Below, one piece after another: positions 12,277-23,557 of a stretch of 64,000 nt of DNA. The notes below the pieces were generated by a model. It searched no databases, was not told the DNA's origin, and saw nothing but the letters and a program-made list of their open reading frames with translations. This DNA comes from Bidens hawaiensis (taxonomy: Eukaryota; Streptophyta; Magnoliopsida; Asterales; Asteraceae): assembly GCA_021521415.1 (NCBI GenBank), contig JAIQDT010001114.1, positions 62,001 to 126,000 on the forward strand, read 5' to 3'. The position numbers and the translations under genes are program-made. Numbering within the stretch: the first letter of the stretch is position 1; the number at the start of each line of letters is the position of its first letter.

Positions 12277-12762
12277 CAATTCCCTGCGGAGCGCTAGGTA
12301 TGTGAAGGGTTTTGCCTTAACACTGTACCCGCGCTCGTCTTCCAGTTACTTTACTTTCAAGGTACCCCTGGCGTCAATTCCCTGCGGGTGCTAGGTATGT
12401 GAAGGGTTTTGCCTTAACACTGTACCCGCACCCGTCTTATAGTTACTTTGTTGCCGGGGTATTCTTGGCTTCAATTCCCTGCGGGTGCTAGGTATGTGAA
12501 GGGTTTTGCCTTAACACTGTACCCGCATCCGTCTTATGGTTACTTGGTTGCCAAGTTATTCTTGGCTTCAATTCCCTGCGGGTGCTAGGTATGTGAAGGG
12601 TTTTGCCTTAACACTGTACCCGCATCCGTCTTACGGTTACTTGGTTGCCAAGTTATTCTTGGCTTCAATTCCCTGCGGGTGCTAGGTATGTGAAGGGTTT
12701 TGCCTTAACACTGTACCCGCATCCGTCTTACGGTTACTTGGTTGCCAAGGTAAGGGGTATTT
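12277..12762. repeat. Five tandem copies of a 97-bp unit
   Basis: Copies start at 12277, 12375, 12472, 12569 and 12666, with a spacing of 97 bp (98 for the first). Each holds CAATTCCCTGCGG, GCTAGGTATGTGAAGGG and CACTGTACCCGC. They lie between the 3' LTR and the promoter of the antisense gene. Their role is unknown; an upstream regulatory array is possible. Confidence 0.92.
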
Positions 12763-13106
12763 TCCCGCTTACTTTTGAATCTTTTTTGAATTTTGAATTT
12801 TGAATTTCGAAATTCGAAGAGTTGGTGGAAAGATAGGAACAGTCCAAACATCTGAAACGTCGTGCGACGGTTTCTTCTGACTGTGTCAGGACGTGCAGGA
12901 AGTTATGGTGACGTGACAGTACATGGTCATTCCAGACGCTTTTTCAGGCGCGTGGGCGCGATTTTTCGGGCGCGTGGCCGCGAAATTAATGGTACGCGTC
13001 CTGTCAACAGCTGTTGCCAGCCTGCTTTTTGCCACGTGTCATAGTTTCATTGCACCTTCGATTTCTCTCTCCTCCGCATTAAATTCATCGCATTAATTGC
13101 GATTAG

Positions 13107-13114
13107 TATATAAA
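13107..13114 (+). promoter_or_regulatory. TATA box of the antisense gene
   Basis: TATATAAA lies 120 bp upstream of the ATG at 13234 and is followed by a pyrimidine-rich leader (CTTCTCTTCTTCTTC). This spacing is normal for a plant Pol II promoter and suggests the antisense gene has its own promoter rather than relying on the LTR. Confidence 0.6.
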
Positions 13115-13233
13115 GGGGGAGAGGGCTCTTTGCAATCCACACCTTCACCCTTCTCTTCTTCTTCTTAGCGATTTCCGGCAAATACTCCCCTTTTCAGGCA
13201 AGCATTTTCCCGAAATCGCTTTCTTTCTGCAAA

Positions 13234-16200
13234 ATGTCTTCTCGTGATCTTGAGTCTTCGGCCGATGATAAGAGTACTGCTGGTGAGTGCCAGTGTGCTC
13301 TGCCCGGCGATCAGTACCGGTATGTTGTTAGGAAGTTCATGCTCGATCCTTTCGAGCCTGAGTTTCCTGAACCCCATCAGACCGTGTACGATGCCCCCAG
13401 AGGCAAGATCGGGGTTTATGCAGCATTCTTTGTTTATGGGAATCTTAGGTTCCCATTGACAAAGTTTGTTTACCGTGTCCTTGAGAGGCACGGTGTTCAT
13501 CTGACCGAGTTGCACCCCATGGCGATCGCCAAGATTCGCCATTTCGAGTGGGTGTGCCGGATTCTGGGCATTGAGCCCTATGTGGACCGCCTGATGACCT
13601 TCTATACTTGGAGGTGCATCCAGGGGTGGTACACCCTGACAACCCGGATCAAGGGTTTGAAGATTTGCGCGACCGAGCGCAGTCTCCGATCGTGGAAGCG
13701 GGAGTTCTTCTACATTTCTGCCCGCGCCATCCCCATTGCCATGAAGTTTAAAAATGGCCAAGCAATTCTGAGCCACCATGCCACCAACTACCAGGAGGCG
13801 GAATGGTTTGCGAAGATATCCCGGGTCCAATCTCCGGTTTACCGGTTTGCGAAGTCCGGGATGGTGATGCTGGGGATGAGCCGGGTATGGAAGGAGGCGT
13901 CTCAGGTTCCCATCCTTCTCGAATACGGTTTGAACTCTACTCCTTATGGTATGTCTTGTCTTTCTTGCTGATATGAGTTTGTCTTCTAACTGTTTCTTTT
14001 CTTTCAGAGGGGAACGATTTGGAGTCGCTCCTGTACCCGCGGGAAGCTGACGGTCCAGTGCGGGTGGGTACTCGTGCTCTTGACGAGAACGAGTTGCCCA
14101 TCCTGGAGCAAACAGCGGATCGGTTTGTGGAGGTCTATCCGCTGGGCCACGAGATCCTGAGCCACCGGCGGCCAGGTAAGGCGTTATTCTCTCCTCCACC
14201 CCTCAGTGCTGTACCCGCTGCTGGAATTCCTGACATCCTGTCTTCTTCTGAGGAATCCGCAGATGGTCATCCGTTAGTGCGGAAGAAGAGGGCTGCCGGC
14301 GGGAAAGGGAAGGAGAAGGCGGCCTCCACAGCCGATCCAGTGCTCCTATCTGACACTGAGTCAGATAGTGAAGAGGTGGCGGGGAACCCCGGTGGTGAGA
14401 AGACCACTGTTCCGGAGGCTACGACTGTTACCTCCGGAGAACCAATGACGACGACGGTGACCGGCATCAAGAGACCGGCTCCATCGGGTTCGTCCCCGCC
14501 CGTCCGTACGTTCAAGCTCAAGAAAACCCGTAAGTACAACTCTCTTAGCTTTTATCTTCGTAGTTTAATCCGTCTTTTAACACTTTTCTTCTTTACGCAG
14601 GCGTGGATGTTGGCGCATTCCAGGGTCAGGGGCCGAGTATTACCTCTCCGCCAATGACGGTAGGCTTGGTCAGCCTACCTGAGGCGTCGACCCAGGCGCC
14701 TGCGCCTGCTTCCGCTGGTTCAGTTGCTCACTCCTTTGAGCCGACTGTTCCAGCCGAGATGACGTCGCCGCCGGTGGTAAGTGCAATTTTTACAGCATCT
14801 TTCACCGAGCCGGCGGTTACGATTGCCGCAGATTCTGCGGCGGCGACCGCGACGGCGACCACGGCGGCCGCTACTATGCCTCCGCCACCGGCAACGACGG
14901 CCGGCCCATCAGGTACGCGTGGGGCTTCTCGCATCTCTCCGCCACCTTCCCATCTGCCTGACCTCTTGGATGGATTTCCATTGGGTTCAGGTGATGGGTT
15001 CGGCGGCTATCGGCCTGTAATTGACCCTACAGGTGCGTAGGGTTCTTTTGGCCCATTTTTCTACATATATTTTTTATCATCTTTTCCTAACTGCTTTTTG
15101 TTTTCTGCAGTGTCGGATTCCAATGAAGTGTATGTTCCGCGATGGAACATACGCCGAGGAACAACCCTTCGTACCCCTGTGGAGTGCGTGGAATGGGCTC
15201 GCCACGCTGCTCCCCATGGTGCGTTGGGGGAAGCCATGGCTAGCTACCAGGAGGGTAGGCTAACCAACGAGCTTCGGGTTCTCCAAGCCCAGATGCAGCC
15301 GCGCGTCGAGCTGCTTTGTCGTGAAAACGACAAGTTGAAAGCAGCTCGCGCCAAGGAAGTATCTCAAGCGCGGGCTCTTCGGGAGGAGAACCAAAAGCTG
15401 TCCGCAGCTGCTGCGGAGAAGGAGAAGGCCTTCAAGGCCCTCGAGGTTGAGGTTCAAGCGCGACTCGAGGCCCGCTCCAAGGCTGCCCAAGCTGTTAACG
15501 AACAGCTTCGGCTGGCTAAGGAGACTGCGAGGAACGCAACCGAGAGGGCCACCAAGGCTGAAGCCGTTGCTGAGCCTTTACGCGTGGAGAATGAGGAGCT
15601 CAAGGCCAAATTAGAGGCTCTCCAACGTGCTCATGATGCCTTGGCGATGGAAGATGCCAAGAAGCTCCAGGAGATCTTGGACCAGAGGGGCGTGCTTGAC
15701 CATACCGAGCGGAAGCTTAAGGGCGTCGAAGAGGCTGCCGCAAAGGAAGTTCTACTTGCCAACCTTAACAAAAGCGAAGCCGAACGCGCCTGCATCCAAG
15801 CTCAAGCCGCCCTTCAAGAAGCTCTGGTTGCCAAGGAATGGCTTCTTCGAGAAGCGTTGTCTCAGGTAAGTCTATCTTCATGTCTTCACGCTTTTCTTTG
15901 TAAATAGGGTGTTGACACTTGTATATTTTCTTATGTAGGTTGTGCATCGGGTCTTCTCAGAGACATCTTACGACGATGCAATGAGCGCAGCCCTCAACGC
16001 TTCTCACGAGGATGGGGAACGGGTCGGCTTCCTGCTTGGTCTAGGGTTTGTTGAGAAAGGCGTCCCGCCATCCAACTTCCCTTTGTACAATGTAGATACT
16101 GAAGCCATATATGACCAAGCAGTAAATCAATACGCCGCCTTCCCGCATCCGGTGGTGGAGAAGGTGAATGAAATTGCTGCTGCTGATGATGGGCTGCCTA

Positions 16201-16274
16201 TCCTTAAGGCTTTCCTTGAACAGCCACGCTCTACTGACGGCGCTGGTCCAAGTGGAAGTGGCCCTGAAGCCTGA
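13234..16274 (+). CDS. Antisense five-exon gene of the Tat element (PF04195-like)
   Basis: Inferred exons: 13234-13948, 14008-14529, 14601-15032, 15111-15865, 15939-16274. All introns are GT-AG and 59-78 bp. The joined frame is 2,760 nt, 919 residues, with no stop. The N-terminal about 240 residues contain AAFFVYGNLRFPLTKFVYRVL, then HLTELHPMAIAKIRHFEW and GIEPYVD, typical of the family called putative gypsy-type transposon (PF04195). The middle is Pro/Ser/Ala/Thr-rich with an acidic patch. Residues from about 580 form a long coiled coil rich in Glu, Ala and Lys. The end is a small globular part. Tat/Ogre elements are known to carry an additional antisense ORF; its function is not established. 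It is the only intact long coding unit of this element. Confidence 0.85.
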
Positions 16275-16493
16275 TCCTGAAGATCCCTTCCCGCTGCTAG
16301 TATAGATTTAGTTTGTATAGATTTACTTTCTTGTAGGCGGGTAGTTACCCGGCCATTCTTGTAACGAATATTTATGAAATGTAAATCTTTGTGCGGCTAA
16401 GACCGCTTGATTCATTGGATTCCTTGCTTTATAAACGTTATATGACTTACATACTTTAGTTTAAATTAGCAATTTTCCAAGTGTTTAGAATAA

Positions 16494-16940
16494 GTTAACC
16501 TTTGAACGTGGTAGATAGGTGTGAAGTTTTGCTTCCTCTTCCGTGATTGTGCGGGTAGGACCGTCACTTGCACGTAGTAGGATGGCTAAACTTTACCATC
16601 TGACCTGCGTGTAGGTTTACCTTATCTTTGAGGATAAGTTAACCTTTGAACGTGGTAAATAATAGGTGTGAAGTTTTGCTTCCTCTTTCGTGATTGTGCG
16701 GGTATGACCGTCACTTGCACTTAGTAGGATGGCTAAACTTTACCCATATCTGACCTGCGTGTAGGTTTTCCTTATCTTTTTTTTTTTTTTTTTTTTTTTA
16801 GGATAACCTTTGAACGTGGTAGATGATAGGTTGAAGTTTTGCTTCCTTGTTCGTGATTGTGCGGGTAAGACCGTCACTTGCACTTACAAGGATGGCTAAA
16901 CTTTACTTACATCTGACCTGCGTGTAGGTTTCCCCTATTT
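16494..16940. repeat. Three tandem copies of a 144-164-bp unit
   Basis: Copies begin near 16494, 16638 and 16802 with TTAACCTTTGAACGTGGTA and contain GAAGTTTTGCTTCCT and TGATTGTGCGGGTA. The second copy ends in a long T-run (about 16779-16799). They lie just past the stop of the antisense gene, in its probable 3' UTR/terminator region, and before the integrase stop of the sense strand. Confidence 0.88.
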
Positions 16941-17124
16941 TTAACGTTGTGTTTATGCGGGTTTTGCCGCCTTCCACACGTAACGACTTACTTCTTCTCG
17001 TTTATGCGGTAAATACCGGCACCAGTGGGAAGTTCATAAGTATAAAGGTAAACACATTATGAAAGGAGAATCATTTCCATTAGAAGTGGCTCTAGGCCTT
17101 TTCTTTACAAGTTTTGGAATTGAT

Positions 17125-19260
17125 CTACATATAACATTTGCGTAATTGAGCTCCATTCCATGTTCTTGGGATGGGAGTGCCATCGAGCCTTTCGAGCCGG
17201 TATGCGCCCTTTCCCAGGACTTCTTTGATAATGTATGGCCCTTCCCAGACCGGGGCCAGCTTTCCCGGGCGCTCTTGGTTTGAAGCCTCGTTGTTACGCA
17301 GTATGTAGTCTCCTATATTGAAGTTGCAGAGTTTTACCCGCGTGTTGTAGTACTTTTGCATTTGTCGTTTGTAGTTCTCTTCACGCACTGCGGCTAAGTC
17401 TCTGCGTTCCTCGGTTAGCATAAGATCCAACCGTCTTTCCGCATCATTGTCTTCTGGCTGACTCAAGACCCTTGGTGAGGGTAGACCAATTTCGACCGGG
17501 ACCATGGCTTCAGTGCCATAAGTGAGGCTGAACGGGGTTTCTCCCGTACTGGCCTTCTTCAGCGTTCTGTTTGCCCAAAGGACGTGCGGAAGCTCGTCCA
17601 CCCAGCCGGATCTGTGTTTCGATAGTCTCTTCTTGATGCCTTCGACAATGCTCTTATTTGCTCTTTCCACCTCACCATTACCTTGCGGGTGTGCCACTGA
17701 GGTAAAGGTGTGGGTGATTTGAAGTTCTTTTAGCCACTGTTGTAGCTTCTTGTCAGCAAAGTTGGTGCCGTTATCGCTCACCAAATTCTGTGGAAGTCCA
17801 AAACGACAAATAATAAATTCCCAAATAAATTTTTTGATATGTTTCGCGGTTGTTTGGGCTAAAGGTTTTGCTTCTATCCACTTGGTGAAGTAGTCGATGG
17901 CTACCACTAGGAACTGAACATTTCCTGCTGCTGTAGGAAATGGGCCTGTCACATCGATGGCCCACTTCTGAAATGGCCATGAAGAGGTGACTGGAACCAG
18001 TTCATTCTTCGGGCGGTGCGTGTTGGGTGCGTAAAGCTGGCAAGACCTGCATTTTCTGATGTATGCCAGTGCATCCGTATGCATCCCCGGCCAAAAGTAT
18101 CCCGCGTTGTTTAGCTTGGCTACAACAGCGCGGGGACCTGCGTGTACTCCACAGATGCCTTCGTGTACTTCCCTTAGGAGGTAGTCAGCATCTTGGTTGT
18201 CCACGCATCTTAAGAGTGGGCCAAGAAAGTTACGTCTGTAAAGGATGTCATTGACGAGTTGATAATTCAGTGCTTTACAGCGTAGTTTTCTTGCCTGTGT
18301 TTTTGACTCTGGTAGTGTTCCTGCTGCAAGGTAATTTATTATTGGTGTCATCCACGTTTCTGTACCGGTTTGGATGACACAAATTTCCTTGTGCGGGACT
18401 GATGGTGCTTCGAGGAGTTCAATGCGGATGTCCTTTCCCAAGTGGGTGAAGGCTAGTGATGCAAGCTTGCTTAACGCATCCGCAGATTTGTTTTCGCTGC
18501 GCTTGACGTGTATGACTTTACAATCATTAAAATCACGCATAAGGGTTTTTGCCTGGGCGAGGTACAGGGCCATTGTGTCGTTCACAGCCGTGTACGTCCC
18601 ATTTATTTGGTTGGCCACCAGCATGGAATCCACGTGGGCTTCCAAGTTTTTCACTCCCATCTTACGCGCAATTCTCAATCCGGCCAAGAATGCTTCATAT
18701 TCGGCTTCGTTATTCGTACTTGGAAAATCCAACCGAATAGCGTAAGTATATTCTTGGCCTGCTGGGTTGGTTAATTTTAACCCTGCGCCTGAACCCTCGT
18801 TACTGGCTGCTCCATCAGTGTAGAGTCGCCAGACATCATTGATGTCCTGTGCTGGGGAGGGTTGAGCCTCCTCCTGGCACTCTTTCTCCCACGAAGCGGG
18901 GACTTCTGCAATAAAATCGGCCAGGACCTGGCCTTTTATGGCTGGTCTTGGCTTGTACTTAATTGCATATTCTCCCAATTCAATTGCCCATTTGGCTAGA
19001 CGTCCCGATAATTCGGGTTTGCCTAGAACGTTTGAGAGTTTGAAGTTGGTGAGAATGGTGATTGGGTGGCCCTGGAAATATCGTCTTAACCTGCGTGAAG
19101 CGTGTATAAGTGCTAAGACCAATTTTTCGAGGGTAGAGTACCGGGTTTCTACGTCTGTTAGTACACGGCTAACATAATAGATTGGCATCTGGATGCCTTT
19201 TCGTTCTATTAGCAGGACTGCCCCGGTTGCTCTATCTGTTGCGGAAAGGTATAGGATTAA
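17125..19260 (-). pseudogene. Tat pol 3' part: RNase H, archaeal RNase H, integrase
   Basis: The long frame (687 codons from the first Met at 19188, entered by frameshift near 19260) begins in the first RNase H (MPIYYVSRVL, then KPELSGRLAKWAIEL; the usual catalytic Asp of this domain reads N in LTNFKLS). The second RNase H has RLYTDGAAS, NNEAEYEAFLAGL and HVDSMLV, giving Asp, Glu and Asp. The integrase has an HHCC finger ending CRSCQLYAP, a catalytic core with WAIDVTGPFP, VSDNGTNF and HPQGNGEVERANK (D, D, E), and no chromodomain. The extra RNase H and lack of chromodomain define the Tat branch. Integrase looks intact; it is cut off from RT by two upstream frameshifts. Confidence 0.88.
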
Positions 19261-19443
19261 CTCCTCGTGCTGTAAGTGTTGGGAGTTCGATCAGGCGTGA
19301 CCGAATCTCCTGAAAAGCTGCTTCCGCTTCTGGTGTCCAGCGGAAGTGCGTTTTCTTTAAGCAGTTTCTCAATGTTGACACGAAAGGAAACGACTTATCC
19401 GCATGGTTTGCCAAAAAGCGATTAAGTGCGACTAGTCGTCCAT

Positions 19444-22400
19444 TCAGTGTCTGAGCCTGTTTGATGGTGGTAGGTGATTCATTTTAACAATGGCTTCGAC
19501 CTTTTCAGGGTTCGCTCTGAAGCCATTTTTAGTAACAATGACTCCCAAGAACTTCCCTTCTTCCATCCCAAATGAACACTTGCTCGGGTTGAGCTTCATG
19601 TTTATCTTTCTGAGCGTGTTGAAAGTTTCTTCAATGTCTTTCAACATCGCTTCTGGCTCGGGGCTTTTGATGACCAAATCATCCATATAGACTTCCAAGT
19701 TTCTCCCGATTTGGGCATGAAACTCTTTGTCCATTAGTCGTTGGTACGTGGACCCTGCATTCTTAAGTCCGAATGGCATCATTTTATAACAAAATGTACC
19801 ATCGGGCGTCCAAAATGCGGTTTTGTCCTGGTCATCTACGGCCATGTGGATTTGATGGTACCCCTTATACGCATCCAAGAAGCATTTAAGGCGAAATGGT
19901 GCCAACGAATCCACCTTAAGATCAATTTCTGGTAACAGATAACAATCTTTGGGGCATGCTTTGTTCAAATCTTTGAAATCTATGCACATGCGCCATTGTT
20001 TGTCATTCTTCGGTACCATTACGGGATTTGCAACCCATGTTTGATATCTACTAACGCGTACGATGCCTGCGTCAAGGAGTTCCTTGACTTGGGTTCTACA
20101 CGCGTTAGTTTGTTCAGGCCCCATTACTCTGCTCTTTTGTACGACTGGCGTAACAGCTGGATCGCACTTGAGCTTATGCTCCGCCGTACTTCGGGGTACA
20201 CCAGTCATGTCAGCTGGTGCCCACGCAAAGATGTCAACGTTTTTCTGCAGTAAGCGTTTGAGTAGGGTGCGGGTGGGATCAACGATTGTTGGTCCAATGG
20301 TAACGGCCTGGTCGGGGTATTTGCCATTGAAGACCCATTTTTCCGGTTCGGTGATGGTTGGTTTAGCCATTTTCGGTTTGGGTTTAGATGAGACAGATGC
20401 GATGCATACCTGGGGAATGCCAGTGATCATCGCTACACCCTCAGCTGTTGGCCATCCCATCATGCCGTGGACTGAAGATACCACGGCGTTGAATCTTGCC
20501 ATCCCGTCTCTTCCGAATAGGATGTCGTACGTGTGGTGTGGCTTTTTCATCACGACAAAATCCACGTCTTCTGTGCGTGAATGATTCCCATCGGTAAGAG
20601 TAACGGGGAAAGATAGGATACCCAGGGGGGTTTCTGTACTGCCGTCAAACCCTTCCATTGAAGCGTAGACCGTTTCCAAGCGTTCTTTGTCTTCATCATC
20701 CAGCTTATCAAAGAACTGCCTGTACATCACTGTCGACAAAGCGCCGTTGTCAGCAAGAGTGCGGGAAGTGATGTAATGCCCCAGCTGGCTTCTGATGACG
20801 ATGGGGCCTTCTTTGCTGGGGCCTCCTGGCACTCGCGGGAAGCGCACCTCAGCTTCCTTCCACGCGCATGGTTCTGTCACTCGTCTTTTTCTTCCTTTGA
20901 CCTTGCCATGAACCATGTTGATGCTGATGTCGACGGGCTTTCGTCCGTTACCTCTGTACCGGTTGTCATTCCTTCCTCCCTTCTTGATTGATGCCACGAG
21001 ATGTGCAAGTCTTCCATCCTTGACAAATGTCTCAACAATATCCTTCAAGGATGTGCACTCTTCAGTACCATGACCCTTTGTCCCGTGGAAATCACAGGAT
21101 CTGCTTTGATCCGCATTAGGTTTCTGCCGGATCAATGGGGCTTTTGGCCATGGCAATTTTTCCATGGCAAATATCTCCGTGACGCTCTTGGTGAGTGGCG
21201 TCCACCGGTGTTTTCGGTTTGAAGGGTGTGTGTTGTCCCTTCCGCCAACAAGAGGGCGAGAGCTGGATGAGGTGTCAAAGTTTACCCTTGACTGCCAAAT
21301 ACCTAGCCGCCTCTTTTTGTTCTGCCGGGCGGTCCTAATGTTGTTCTCTCTTGTCCTCTGCGTGTAGAGGTGTGTACTCTGGGGAAGATCCCTTCCCAGT
21401 TGCTTTTCCGTCTCGGCAAAGCGCTTTGCCGCCGTCATGATGGCATCCCATGTTGATGGCATGCCATCCTTACCCGTCAATGTGCGGATAAGTTCTGGGT
21501 ATTCGGCGCCTTGGATGAAAGCGGCGCGAACCAGATCCTCACTTATGTTGCCGAGACTTAGCTTTTTGGAGTTGAAGCGGGTGATGAAGTCTAGTAAAGA
21601 TTCATCCTCCTCTCTCACGCAGTTGAGGATCGTCCACTGCTCTTCAGTGTACTTCCTCTGTTGGCTGAAGTGCTGGCTGAACTTGTTCTGAAAGTCCGCC
21701 CAGTCATATATGTGGTGGATCGGTAAACGATCGAACCATGCCCTGGCCGCTCCGACCAGAGTCATCTGGAACATGTAGCACCACGTGGGTTCCGTCCAGT
21801 TGCTGACGGTAGCCCCCGCAATGAACCTGTTCAAATGGTCGTCTGGGTCGGATAGACCATCATAAGTGCCAATGTTGGACATCTGTTTGGCACTTCTCGG
21901 GGCGATTGCTTCCGCAATGTCCCTTGCGAATTTTGACTTTCCTGCATTTGTAGCAGTTGGTCTAAAGGTTTTGGAGAAGTCACGCGGGTTTCTCTCCGCA
22001 GTTGGTTTAAAAGCTTCCCCAAAATTCCTTTTTGGTTGGACGTCCGTCTCCTTACGCTTCCCTTTCGCCTTATGGCGAGGGTTTGCGTCGGTATCGGACT
22101 CCCTCTCGTCGTCTGAGTACTCGCACTCACTGCTCATATTGAGGTGTTGGCGAGTACTGCCGAATTCGTCAGCCTGTTGGGCTGAACGCAAGCGTTCATC
22201 CAATTCGGCTTGGAATTCTCTTTGACGTGCCTCGACCCACGCCTTCACTTGATCTAGTGTTTGGCGAGGGGCCCTTGTTCGTTTTTCCAACTGGGTGTCA
22301 GTGAACCCCAGTGGAATATTTACTGCACTTGCCCCGGCTTGGGTAGTCGGGGTAGTGTTCGTAAGATTTGTGTAACCGCCGGTGTTCCCCCCAGTTGCTG

Positions 22401-22464
22401 GGGTTGTGGTTACCGGGGTTTCTTGGTCGGTTACTGGCCTTTGGACCGGAGTAACGTTAACCAT
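19444..22464 (-). CDS. Tat gag-protease-reverse transcriptase polyprotein (truncated)
   Basis: 1,006 codons. Residues about 205-360 are the retrotransposon gag domain (MTLVGAARAWFDRLP). C457 to C470 form a CxxH...H...C knuckle. The protease motif is LADNGALSTVMY near residue 571. Reverse transcriptase spans about 790-1000, with CIDFKDLNKACPKD, FLDAYKGYHQIHM and the active box YMDDL at 926. The frame ends at a TGA just after the RT (MNHLPP...), where related elements continue into RNase H; about 200 bases downstream are in another frame before the original frame returns at about 19260. The start lies only about 40 bases after the primer-binding site. The product makes particles and copies element RNA. 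Confidence 0.88.
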   Translation of the reverse strand: MVNVTPVQRPVTDQETPVTTTPATGGNTGGYTNLTNTTPTTQAGASAVNIPLGFTDTQLEKRTRAPRQTLDQVKAWVEARQREFQAELDERLRSAQQADEFGSTRQHLNMSSECEYSDDERESDTDANPRHKAKGKRKETDVQPKRNFGEAFKPTAERNPRDFSKTFRPTATNAGKSKFARDIAEAIAPRSAKQMSNIGTYDGLSDPDDHLNRFIAGATVSNWTEPTWCYMFQMTLVGAARAWFDRLPIHHIYDWADFQNKFSQHFSQQRKYTEEQWTILNCVREEDESLLDFITRFNSKKLSLGNISEDLVRAAFIQGAEYPELIRTLTGKDGMPSTWDAIMTAAKRFAETEKQLGRDLPQSTHLYTQRTRENNIRTARQNKKRRLGIWQSRVNFDTSSSSRPLVGGRDNTHPSNRKHRWTPLTKSVTEIFAMEKLPWPKAPLIRQKPNADQSRSCDFHGTKGHGTEECTSLKDIVETFVKDGRLAHLVASIKKGGRNDNRYRGNGRKPVDISINMVHGKVKGRKRRVTEPCAWKEAEVRFPRVPGGPSKEGPIVIRSQLGHYITSRTLADNGALSTVMYRQFFDKLDDEDKERLETVYASMEGFDGSTETPLGILSFPVTLTDGNHSRTEDVDFVVMKKPHHTYDILFGRDGMARFNAVVSSVHGMMGWPTAEGVAMITGIPQVCIASVSSKPKPKMAKPTITEPEKWVFNGKYPDQAVTIGPTIVDPTRTLLKRLLQKNVDIFAWAPADMTGVPRSTAEHKLKCDPAVTPVVQKSRVMGPEQTNACRTQVKELLDAGIVRVSRYQTWVANPVMVPKNDKQWRMCIDFKDLNKACPKDCYLLPEIDLKVDSLAPFRLKCFLDAYKGYHQIHMAVDDQDKTAFWTPDGTFCYKMMPFGLKNAGSTYQRLMDKEFHAQIGRNLEVYMDDLVIKSPEPEAMLKDIEETFNTLRKINMKLNPSKCSFGMEEGKFLGVIVTKNGFRANPEKVEAIVKMNHLPPSNRLRH

Positions 22465-22506
22465 TTCTTCAGAAATTTTGAAAAAACTAAAATAGTTCTA
22501 GCTTTT

Positions 22507-22524
22507 ATGCACGGATGGCGCCAA
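22507..22524 (-). other. Primer-binding site of the Tat element
   Basis: Right after the 5' LTR the minus strand reads TTGGCGCCATCCGTGCAT. The TGGCGCC start is the complement of a tRNA 3' end GGCGCCA. The first 15 bases are identical in the smaller LTR element (27138-27156). Confidence 0.75.
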
Positions 22525-23552
22525 TGAAGAAACACTAAGTGAACCCTGGACAGATTATAGATAATCTGGGGGTTAAGTAATGTTTCCCACGGATGAGATC
22601 TAGCTGAGAAGGTTGTTCTTCAGGAGACCTGCAAAACAGACACCGTAAGCTCGTCACTGAGAAGGGGGGGGGTTCCTCCTTGTGACCACCCTCCGGCGTG
22701 AGAATCAGACTAGGTTGCTCTGAATATAAGAGTATATTAAGAGATTGCTAGATAAGATTGAGATATCAGATGCCCTTACCATTCCAAGATGTTGGAGTAT
22801 TTATAGCCGAAGGTAGGTTTCCTAGAAGGTACAGCCGGCTGAATAGTATTCCTGTTCTACCAACAGTGGACTATGCACAGGCCATACTGGTTGGTGGATA
22901 GATTACGGCCAACAGTAACAAAGTCGGCTGCACTATTCCACCAACTGTAGATTATGCACGTCCCACCTACTGTGGATTATACGCAGGCCATGCTGGTTGG
23001 TGAATAGGTTACGGCCAACAGTAACACTATTCTACCAACTGTAGGCTGCGCATGCCCCTCAGTAAGAGTTGGTGAGTAGGCAGCGGCTAATAGTGACAAA
23101 CAGTACTAGAGGGTGCTCCTCCTCGTACTGTTGTCGGTGAGCTGTCACCCTGTGATTGGCTCATGGGCTGTTCTGGTCAGATTGTCTGTCCTATCCATAC
23201 CTTGGTAGGTATAGTACAAAAGATCTTTCAGAATCATACGGACTGGCTCATTTTGGCGGGATTGTTCCCGCCTTGCTCATTCCTTCATGTGACTACTGAA
23301 GTAGCTATTGTCTTGTGCGTGTAGCCCTGCTGTCTGCGGGTAGCCTTCCCTGATGGCTTGTATCCGCAACTGCGGGAACAGGCGGGGTACTTCACCATTG
23401 GGAGGCTTTCCCTGCGTGTACAGCTTGCGTACTGCGCGTAAGGTTCTCTGAGCATGGTGGGTCCTGCGGGAGCAGATGGCCTTTGCGCAGACGTCCCTGT
23501 TCAAGGTGAGTCTTGCGGGACCAACTGGGCTCTGCTGGGACCTACCTCTTCA
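22525..23552 (-). repeat. 5' LTR of the Tat element
   Basis: 1,028 bp, nearly identical to 10844-11875 (one substitution plus G-run length, by eye). Confidence 0.93.
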
Positions 23553-23557
23553 GTAAT

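Larger units (their letters stand above)
10844..23552 (-). mobile_element. Tat-lineage Ty3/gypsy LTR retrotransposon with antisense gene
   Basis: Complete element of 12,709 bp between GTAAT duplications (10839-10843 and 23553-23557). LTRs begin TG and end CA. The primer-binding site and gag lie beside the right LTR, so the element reads on the minus strand. Domain order is gag, protease, reverse transcriptase, RNase H, a second (archaeal-type) RNase H, integrase without chromodomain: the Tat branch. About 5 kb between integrase and the 3' LTR holds an opposite-strand five-exon gene and two tandem-repeat blocks. The LTRs differ by one substitution and a G-run length, so insertion was very recent, yet pol carries two frameshifts. 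Confidence 0.92.

Noticed and set aside
13165..14199. 344-codon minus ORF opposite the antisense gene
   Set aside because: Lies over the spliced PF04195-like gene, crosses its first intron and has no domain; a shadow.
19230..19470. Programmed frameshift in Tat pol
   Set aside because: Two opposite shifts 200 bp apart with in-frame stops between them fit mutation better than recoding.
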